Positions 56,499 through 64,000 of a stretch of 64,000 nucleotides of DNA are shown in pieces (the first letter of the stretch is position 1; every line of letters begins with the position of its first letter). The notes under the pieces were generated by a model that worked only from the letters and a program-made list of their open reading frames with translations, had not been told where the DNA came from and ran no database searches. This DNA comes from Saposhnikovia divaricata. Its lineage: Eukaryota; Streptophyta; Magnoliopsida; Apiales; Apiaceae. The stretch lies in assembly GCA_036435485.1 (NCBI GenBank), contig CM071601.1:186966939-187030938 (forward strand), read 5' to 3'. The position numbers and the translations under genes were made by a program.

Positions 56499-57639
56499 AA
56501 TTGGCGATAGAAGGAGGGGTGCTGATCAAGATCATAATCCAAGGAGGATGGATTTCTCACCACGATGAAGGTTCTCATGGAACGACAAGCAAGATTTATG
56601 GAATAGCCCTCGATAGGGTTGTAGATCTACATCAACGGAGAAGATCCAAGTATGGCGATTTCTGGAAGGGGGTCGAACAAGATCTGAAGACGATTGTGAT
56701 GTCAAAGATGGTCCTAGAACTGATTTTCAGGCTGTTTCTGCAAAAAGATGGTTCCAATTATGCTCGAAAGCGGTGATTTCCGATCAACGGCTTTGAACTA
56801 GGTTTTTCAAGGGGAGATTCCGAATATAATTCAAGGAAGGAAGTTCCAAGAAAGAGGAGCAATTATCGAGATCTCGTCCTCATCATTAGGACGCGCCCTC
56901 ACTATCAGGATGTATCCTCAAGAAATCTCAGGGCGCGCCCTAAGGGTGGTATCCAAGGTTCAGATGATTTCCAACAAGTTCTGGGAGAATTCAATGACTA
57001 AACACGCCCTCATCTCCAGGATGCCTCCTTCAGGTTATGATTCTCATCATGGTTTTAAAGATATGGTCTCAAGTATGGATTAGTTGATGATGGGTCATCG
57101 ATCTTGGAGTTAAAATATATGAAAATTCATATGTATTGTGCTGCACGAGCTACCTACATTGTTTGGGTCATATCTTGAGTTCTAGAAGTCTGATTTGGAC
57201 GATTTTACAGCCCACGCGAAGCTTATTAAATTCTCGCTAACCCAAAGGTGTTACAATCTTAAGAATTTGGATGGAATCAATCTGAAACTGGAGAGAAAAG
57301 ACAACTACAAATTTTCAATGCAGAATTCTACTTGGTTTAGGAAACCTATTGGTAATTGGTTTAGGATGAAATCCACATCCTATTCTGAGGAGGTTATGAC
57401 AAAAGTTAGCACATGAAAAAGTTGGGATACAGACACATGGAGATGGAGTCTTACGCATATGAGACATGATTATCAGGAGTTGCATCTTTTTCTCAAGGGG
57501 CGCCTACTAGTATTCAACTTTCAAGTGGAGAAGCACACAAAAAGGCCTGAATAGCCTAATTTTATAAGATAAGGAGCTGCATATTCATCTCTCTTGGGAT
57601 GCCTCGTTAAGAGATGATCCTTTAAGGAATGATATACTA

Positions 57640-57800
57640 ATGCTGGGGGTAGTACTGATGCACCTCCCCTTTAATGGATGCCTCTTCCTGAGATGCCCTT
57701 TAATGGATGCCTCATAGTGAGATGCCTCTTCGTGAGATTCACTTCATAGGATGCCTCCTAGTGAGATGCCTCACATTGAGATGACCTTTCATGGGATGAG
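57640..57800 (+). repeat. Degenerate GATGCCTC tandem repeat
   Basis: Within the LARD interior, GATGCCTC and GAGATGCC words recur every 15-25 bp (for example TGGATGCCTCATAGTGAGAT), about nine times, without a clean period. Related words occur near 57020 and 57600. Confidence 0.6.
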
Positions 57801-58929
57801 ATTTGGAATAGCTCGTGACCGGAAAGTTCTCACTACAGCTTTGTAAAACATTTTAGGGTGAGGTTCATGACCCCGCTATCAATAGGATGATGCTCTGGTT
57901 CCTCGTTCTACCAATAATTGATCGAAGTAGGGTGATGCATGAATAGTTGACTACAAGGTAAATTAATTACCTCCTAGTCTAGGGGGGTAGTCCATGTACA
58001 CTTTCCCTAGTCTTAGTTGAGTGAAATTTTCAACTTTTTCGAGAATGCAAGATTGTGTCGGTAGGGCGCGCCATGCATGGGGTATGTTGGAGGATTGAAA
58101 GCATTTGCCTTTGTAGAAGTCTCCTCCATGTTTGAGTAAGAATTGCTCTTGTCCTCACCTGTCTTCAGTAGGATGCGCCCTACATCTCCACAGCCTTTTG
58201 AAGTCCCAGTACAATTCGATTTCTTGATAATATCTTGATCAAATTTGGATATGTCTCACAATCAAGGTGGAGGTTCTCATGAAGAAAATGGTTATGATTT
58301 TGAAGATAGCTTGGGGGTAATCAAGCTCATCACGAAGCTTATATTCCGGAAGAGATCCCTGATCCCCCACACCACCGTGGAAATCTGGCTACCGGCGGAC
58401 AGCCGCCCGTTCTTATCAGCAACGTGGAGTTAATGGAGTAGTTATATCATATGGAAACTGCCATAAATAACTTCGGGGCAAGATTGAATTCAGTGGAGTA
58501 AGAGCAAGAAAGTGGGAGAAAATCTCAAAATATTCCACGAAATCACCGTCGAACAGGGAAAGCTTTTCAAGTTGAGGAAAGCTCTCGAAGAGGTGAAGAA
58601 GTGCAGGAAAGGAGGTTTCAACTGGTGACTCCTCGGAGGGCGCCCCCCACCCACATCGCTCAGGTTGCGCCCCCAGTAAGACTCAACAAGATGAAGAAAG
58701 ACTTTGCAAGCTTGAAGGAGCGCTTAGTGACGACGATCTAAGGATGGTACTCTTTGAGCATCAGAAGAAAGAGACGCACTTGGAATCGAGGCCCCGTGAT
58801 CCACAGCGCGCTCCCCCTGATAACAGGTTGAGGCCCCTTGGACATGAGGGAGCCCTTCCTCGGAAGGATAATCCACAGCGCGCGCCCCCTGATCATCTCT
58901 GATTTCGTATGGAATTGGGGGGGGGTAGT

Positions 58930-59941
58930 TGTTATAGCCAAAATTCGGTTAAGGTATTTTCAAGATGGATTCGGGTCGATATTGGGTTCAATTTGGGGGT
59001 TTCTTAGATAAATTAGGGTTTTGATAAGAAATTACGGAAGAAGGACGCGCCCTCACCTCCCGGGCGTGGAGGGCGCGCCCTGATAGAAAAAAGCAGTAAA
59101 AAAGGATGTTTGTTTGTTAGTCAAAAAGGTGAAGAGGAGTCAGGCCGCGCCCTCTCCTTCCTTATACAGAGGGCGCGCCCTAGATGATTAAAAGCATGTT
59201 GAAGATTTCTACTAAAGCAGGTTTCATAAAGATTATAGAAGAATTCCCTCAAGTCGTATCTCAGGAGGATGTCCGTCGCAGAAGGCCTCCAGGGGTTTGC
59301 CTGGATATAGGGACCTTTCTTATACACTGAGGGCATGTTCTCCTCGGTGGAAAGATAGGTCTCTCTTTGGTGTGTGCTTTGGAGCTCTGTTCCTGTATTC
59401 AATGGGCCCGCTCTCATTGGGGAACTTTGGAGTAATCTGCACTTTGCACTCAAAAGCTCTGGATCACCTGTCCTGCTATCTGGTGGGTGCTTCTCATTCT
59501 GGGGACAGGGATGCGTTCTGCACTTGGGGTAAACCATGGCTATATCTGCATCCTTGAAATCAAGAAATAGCTTGTAGCGGAAAGGACTAGTCCTCGACGG
59601 GGGAAGTTTCCTTATTTGTGAAGTCTTGAGATCTTGGATGAGCCTTGGGCCTTTTGTGGTTAGGCCTCATATTAGAACATTTCGGATGCTAGACCGTTAA
59701 TTCAAGCCCAATTGGGTTTCTTGCTCTCCAAGAACTACGTGGGCTTAATCCTTTATAAATACAGATGTACGTATGCAAATTGAGGGGGATGAAAGCGAAG
59801 AGCTCTACGAGCCACCACCAAAAACCCTCTCAATCTCAGCCACCACGCTCCGACGACTTTTCCAGCGAAGAACCACCGTCATAGATCTTGATTCCGGCGA
59901 CGTACCTCGAAATTTGTTGTTCCCAAATTCCTCCGTCAACA
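58930..59941 (+). repeat. 3' LTR of the LARD-like element
   Basis: 1012-bp copy of the 5' LTR, hairpin decamers at 59071 and 59171, TATA box near 59754. Ends CGTCAACA, followed by ACAGT. Confidence 0.88.
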
Positions 59942-60553
59942 ACAGTCATAAGGATAACTTTTATTCAATATTAAGAAATGTTGTAAAATGTCTCAAAATA
60001 TAGTATTACATATACGATCAATTTTTATAACAAAATCAACGAGTTTACATATGCGTCTATCATAAATAGATAATTTTACTAAGATAATTATTTATATTAT
60101 ACTCAAATATTCAATTTAATAAAGTTCATTTCACGCAATCGAAAACTAAATTAATAATTTAACAATCATAAGTATTCATGTGATTATTATCGTATGAATA
60201 TTTATCCAAATTTTATGAAATCTAATCAAATTATAAAATATTTGGTTAAAAAAAAAATGCAATATTACAAAAAAACCATAAAATTATTCGGTAAATCGAA
60301 ATTTTATCGCTTATCATATTTTTAGTAATAAAATTATTTCAATATATATAATTTCAGATGAGAAATTAGTTCAGCGCTCGTGCCTTGCACGGACATTTAT
60401 GCTAGTTACTATATATTATAGGATGACACAAGGGTAAAAAGTGCCTAAAAAATGCTTGTAAAATTACCATTTTTCCCCTATTTTTTAAGAAACTACAAAA
60501 ATACCATTCCCCTGTAATTAATGTAAAAAACAATTAAATTTATGTTGCTTCTA

Positions 60554-60610
60554 GAAATTGAACCCTTAACTTCCAAATACAAAGTTCATAACATAACCAT
60601 TGTGCTACTA
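60554..60610 (-). other. tRNA-like A/B-box cassette 3
   Basis: Minus strand TAGCACAATGGTTATG and GGGTTCAATTTC, spaced as in a tRNA. Confidence 0.4.
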
Positions 60611-61295
60611 TGATTGTTGTGTTTTCTTTGAAAATATTATTAGATAAGCCACATGTTCTTTTATTATCTTATTTTCCCTTTTCTATTCTTACCTTTTAAG
60701 TAAATAAAATTTTGAATTTATTATTTATAGAAAATAAAAATCTAAATTATACATAAATGTAACTCAAATTAGATAAAAAAAATTGAATTTGTTAACATTC
60801 GTTTCATTGTAGATTTAAAATATTAGATTACTGAAATCATAAATAGAATTATATTTCACTGAAATAAAAAATGTGATTAAATTTTGGAAAATATTATAAT
60901 TGCATCATATATATTCTTTAGATTTATAAAAATGTAAATATGTGAGTTAATTGGAGATTTTTGCTCGAACAATCATTTAGACTTTAATCAATTTTAATAC
61001 ATAATTGAATTTGAGTTAAAATGACCTTTTTAAAATTTAAGATTTCAAAATATATATTATGATTGACTAATAACACATACTAAAAATAATGTAAGATGAA
61101 TTAAAAAGTATGATCTTAGATGTTATATAAATTAATAAGTCATCTTTTTCTATATGAGAACAAGGGGATATATTTTAGGGGCATTTTGAGCCAATAAATC
61201 CCCTATGAAATTACGATTACCCTTATATATTATAAAATTACATTGATTTGCCACTCCCTTATGTGAAGAGAAAAAATAAGTATTTTTGTGTTTAT

Positions 61296-61350
61296 GGGGA
61301 ATTGTACCACAACCTTCTCTATATATTTTTTCTTCCAAACCATTATGCTA
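61296..61350 (-). other. tRNA-like A/B-box cassette 4
   Basis: Minus strand TAGCATAATGGTTTGG and GGTTGTGGTACAATTCCCC. The B box is degenerate. Confidence 0.4.
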
Positions 61351-61570
61351 CATTATGTTTTTTGGTATGCAGTTAAAACTATTTTTACATAAGTTCGACC
61401 TCTATTATCCTGTTTTTACTATTGGTTTAACTAATGAGTAAAAATAGTAATGACAAATATTAGTTTCAAAATTTAAAATTTTACTTTTCAAAATATTGTA
61501 CGTAATTATATACAATTTCAAAATTTTATTCCACTCTTTTATTTTAAATGAGTTAGTTTGTCTTTGTTGT

Positions 61571-61625
61571 GAATTGAATCATTAACCTCGTCCAAATAAT
61601 TCATCCTTCATATCATTGTACTATG
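61571..61625 (-). other. tRNA-like A/B-box cassette 5
   Basis: Minus strand TAGTACAATGATATGAAGG and GGTTAATGATTCAATTC, more degenerate than the others. Confidence 0.3.
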
Positions 61626-62025
61626 TATATTTTTGGTTTTTAGTTATCTTCTTCTTTTTTTCAATTTTCGAGTAGTTTCAGCTGAATAATAATTGTTAAA
61701 CCATCACTAAATTAAACATGATTTCTTGAGTTTTACGTAGATAGTAAAATCGTCAAAATCTAATTTTAGGACTCCAGATAGAGTAAAAAAATAAATTGGC
61801 TGTGTAAAATCTAATAAATAATAATTTTTTATTTACTTATACTCAAATTTGGTAATTTTTTCTCTAAGTCTTTCAAATTTAAGAAATAATTTATTTTTTT
61901 AATAAAATATTAAAATTTAACTGATAAAAATCAAATTTAATATAAATAAATATTAAAAAACATTGTTCAATAATGTAATTACAAATATTAAAAAAGAACC
62001 GTGTATTGTACGGATTATAAGCTAA

Positions 62026-62847
62026 TATATTAAAGGAAGTTTTGGTTATGTCTTTTTTTATAAATATATGTTAAAGAGGTAGTAATAAAAATATAGTCAC
62101 TTATATTTTCACAAAAAATACTAATTTTTGAATATATTAAGACCTAATAATCAAAATTTTAAGTCCGCACATGTACATCAATTCTTGTAAAGTGGTAGTT
62201 ATAGTTTTAAATATTTGGTCTAATTCAAATATTTTAAAATAAATTTTAATTATATCTCTCTTTTTTTAATTCAAAATATCATTCTATAAAAACTTGAATT
62301 TTCATTATCAATGCAAATGTACTTTCTAATTCCATATTAATAAAAATTAAATATATGTCTTCGTTACAAATTTGACTTTTTCTTCTAATGCCTTTCATAT
62401 TTCGAATATGTAATTTGATTTAAAGAGAAATTTTAGAAAAAAATTAAGATGGTAGTTTAACTTTTAAATAAAGTTCAATAAAATATAAGATAAATAAGAT
62501 TTTTTTTTCTTTTAGGAGAAAATTAATGTGGTAATTTAACTTGTGAAGAAAGTTATGAGACTATGAGGTAATCAATATTTTTAAAAAGTAGTAAATTTAA
62601 ATTTTACTCATACGTTTTTGATAGTTAATAAATTTTACTCAAACTTAAAAAATAATAATAAGAATTTTAATAAAAATATAGTCACTAATAATAATAATTA
62701 GCCACACGATAATAATAATAATAATAATTACCATCAGAAAAACTGATATGGGACGTTTAGAAGAATGAAGCTTAAAAAATACTTTAAACAAAAAATTACA
62801 TGTGCAGTGAGGTATTTGTAATAAAGAAAATAAAAAAAAAAAAAAAA
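62026..62847. other. AT-rich DNA, possible third Helitron start
   Basis: Begins TATATTAAAGGAAG right after the previous end, similar to a Helitron start, but no 3' end was found. ATA microsatellite near 62709-62728 and an A-run at 62831-62847. Nothing else recognised. Confidence 0.35.
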
Positions 62848-63612
62848 ACCGCCGCCTAGTTTTCTTCTTCTTCCTGCTTCCTCTTCCTTGCTTTTGCCGG
62901 AGATTGTTCTGATGAGAGTCGATTAAGCTTCTTCCTTTCTTGAATAAAAGGGTGCTCTTTTTCCTAATAGGTTTTTAATGAGGCCCTCCAATTAAATCTT
63001 TAATTTTTTCTCCCTTCTTTCTCTTCAGTTTTTCTTCTCGTTTTCTTGCTTACATCCCATCGGATCTAAGGTTTCTAAACCTTTTCCGATTTGCCTCTTT
63101 TCTTAGTTTCTTAAACCTCGGAGCTCTGGCTATTTCTCCTTTTCCAACTTGCCCCCGGACTTGTGAGTGGTTGTTCACCTTGTATTATTGGGGTTTCGAT
63201 TTTTCAGATCTAAGTTTGGAGTTCTTGTAGTTTTTTTCTTCTTGTTTCTTTAGTTTATGCTTCTTTTTTTTTTTTCAATTTTAAATCTTTAAGATCTTAA
63301 TCTTTAGTTTGTAATGCTTAAGTGTTTGGTTTTCTCTCCGTTTTGTGGGAGTTTGTTTTTCTCTCCGGTTTGTGGGAGCGTGGATTTGGATTTAGTGATT
63401 CAAGTTGTTTTGGTTCTGCACTCATGATCGATATGCTCAAACGGATATTGGGGATACAGATGTATATATCTTCTTCAAAATTTCGCTTTTGGTCTCTTAT
63501 GGATGTCCAGGGATACAATCTGTTATATGTTTGTTCTACTCGATATGATTTATAGATGCCGTATGACTTTGTTTTATTAAATTTAAAATACTTGTTATTC
63601 AAAAAAAAAACA
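62848..63612 (+). mobile_element. Probable poly(A)-tailed retrocopy or LINE fragment
   Basis: A GC-richer start (CCGCCGCCTAGTTTTC) with UTR-like pyrimidine tracts, ending TACTTGTTATTCA followed by a long A-run with one C (63601-63620). This suggests an inserted cDNA on the plus strand. No reverse transcriptase coding or clear target duplication; source unknown. Confidence 0.35.
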
Positions 63613-63684
63613 AAAAAAAAACTGCTACACTTTACACACAAATTAACACAACATGCAATTAGATTAGGAACATAAGTTACTCAC

Positions 63685-63744
63685 CATTGTGCATACTGGC
63701 GTCTGGCATACACCATTCCAATTTCACATGCTTTCAATAATCGA
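63685..63744 (-). pseudogene. Candidate upstream exon of the duplicated gene
   Basis: Minus strand: acceptor TTTTTTTGTTGCAG, 60 bp open in one frame (RLLKACEIGMVYARRQYAQ), strong donor GTGAGTAA. Strand and location fit an upstream exon of the same gene as the array at 46239-53770, now separated by the Helitron block, but the phase does not join the 114-bp exon directly, so at least one exon would be missing between them. May also be an unrelated gene extending beyond the window. Confidence 0.4.
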
Positions 63745-64000
63745 CTGCAACAAAAAAATTGTCAATCATTTAGTCATTAACAATAAATTTATACTATACT
63801 CCCTCTCCCTCTGTCTCTTAAAACTTTTCCTGTTTACCTTTATCACGTTTGCCAACGCACACTTTTGATCGTTAATATCTTTAATTTCGTATTAGTTTTA
63901 AATATAAAAACTTCACTGTATTAAAGTACTCATAAATACGAATCCAACAAGATCACTCATGACTATATTTGGACTTGTAGATTAGACGTAAATTAGTAAT

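Larger units (their letters stand above)
55468..59941 (+). mobile_element. Non-autonomous LTR retrotransposon (LARD-like), 4.5 kb
   Basis: LTRs 55468-56498 and 58930-59941, bounded by TG..CA and the 5-bp duplication ACAGT (55463-55467, 59942-59946). The polypurine tract GAATTGGGGGGGGGTAG abuts the 3' LTR. The 2.4-kb interior has no protease, RT or integrase; only a weak gag-like start near 58245 (MDMSHNQGGG). The bases after the 5' LTR (AATTGGCGATAG) are not a primer site I can assign. Strand is taken from PPT and TATA position. LTRs differ at a few percent of sites and by small indels, so it is not recent. Confidence 0.88.
53780..60405 (+). mobile_element. Helitron-like element, interrupted by an LTR element
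   Basis: Possible start TCTACTGCTATATAGTAAAGG after A53779; end with the hairpin CGTGCCTTGCACG (60379-60391) and GACATTTATGCTAG before T60406. The inner part holds a second similar start near 54251 and a hairpin-like GTACATGCACGGG near 55240, so more than one element may be nested. Without the LTR insertion (55468-59946) about 2.1 kb remain. AT-rich, no transposase seen. Confidence 0.5.
60406..62025 (+). mobile_element. Second Helitron-like element, adjacent head to tail
   Basis: Directly follows the previous CTAG end; the start (TTACTATATATTATAGG) lacks a perfect TC. The 3' end has the hairpin CCGTGTATTGTACGG (61999-62013), then ATTATAAGCTAA before T62026. Holds three A/B-box cassettes. No coding capacity. 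Confidence 0.5.

Noticed and set aside
56293..56776. Small open frames at the LARD 5' LTR edge
   Set aside because: Within LTR and leader; no similarity to known gag or other families and not shared in frame between LTR copies.

Overview
The window is nuclear DNA of a flowering plant, almost certainly a eudicot: AT-rich, with one spliced housekeeping gene and a large mass of nested LTR retrotransposons, Helitrons and MITEs. The sequence alone does not fix the species; the long SIRE-type copia elements and Athila-type gypsy element fit many large dicot genomes (an Apiaceae-like species is only a guess). Layout: 1-750 featureless; 1084-6687 (+) a complete ten-exon gene for the GPN-loop GTPase GPN2, with two introns that look U12-type (one GT-AG, one AT-AC) and a MITE inside intron 5; 6700-8820 an intergenic stretch with three MITEs (one nested in another, one with an exact 9-bp target duplication) and a Helitron terminus. 

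8828-43325 is a retrotransposon nest. The youngest layer is an intact 13-kb SIRE-type copia element on the minus strand (9093-22140, duplication GTATC, near-identical LTRs, open gag, pol and a very long third ORF). It sits inside an LTR of another SIRE-type element (8828-9092 plus 22141-23179). A 12.7-kb Athila-like gypsy element on the plus strand (24197-36854, duplication CTAAC) lies inside the end of pol of a decayed copia element (36855-43325, with the last pol codons at 24175-24196). The outermost copia looks chimeric: its two LTRs belong to different families. The most unusual signal is that each copia family carries its own short imperfect-palindromic motif, scattered in both orientations through LTR, spacers and linker parts of the coding regions (ATCCGTTGAT in the intact element, ATCAGGAT in the decayed one, TCGAAT in the third LTR). 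In the intact element the same DNA word is translated in different frames as STD, HPLT or ASVD, so the DNA word rather than a peptide seems to be what is kept. 

43326-46160 holds a MITE, a complete non-autonomous Helitron and a truncated inverted relative flanked by a 70-bp duplication. 46239-53770 is a fourfold tandem duplication of the 3' part of an unidentified minus-strand gene; inside it a 66-bp in-phase mini-exon has been copied to eleven tandem copies. 53780-62025 holds adjacent Helitron-like elements with recurrent tRNA-like A/B-box cassettes; the first is invaded by a 4.5-kb non-autonomous LTR element (55468-59941, duplication ACAGT) carrying GC-rich hairpins. The right edge holds a probable poly(A)-tailed retrocopy and one more candidate minus-strand exon. 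Functional cellular coding capacity visible here is limited to GPN2; nearly everything else is mobile DNA or duplicated gene debris.
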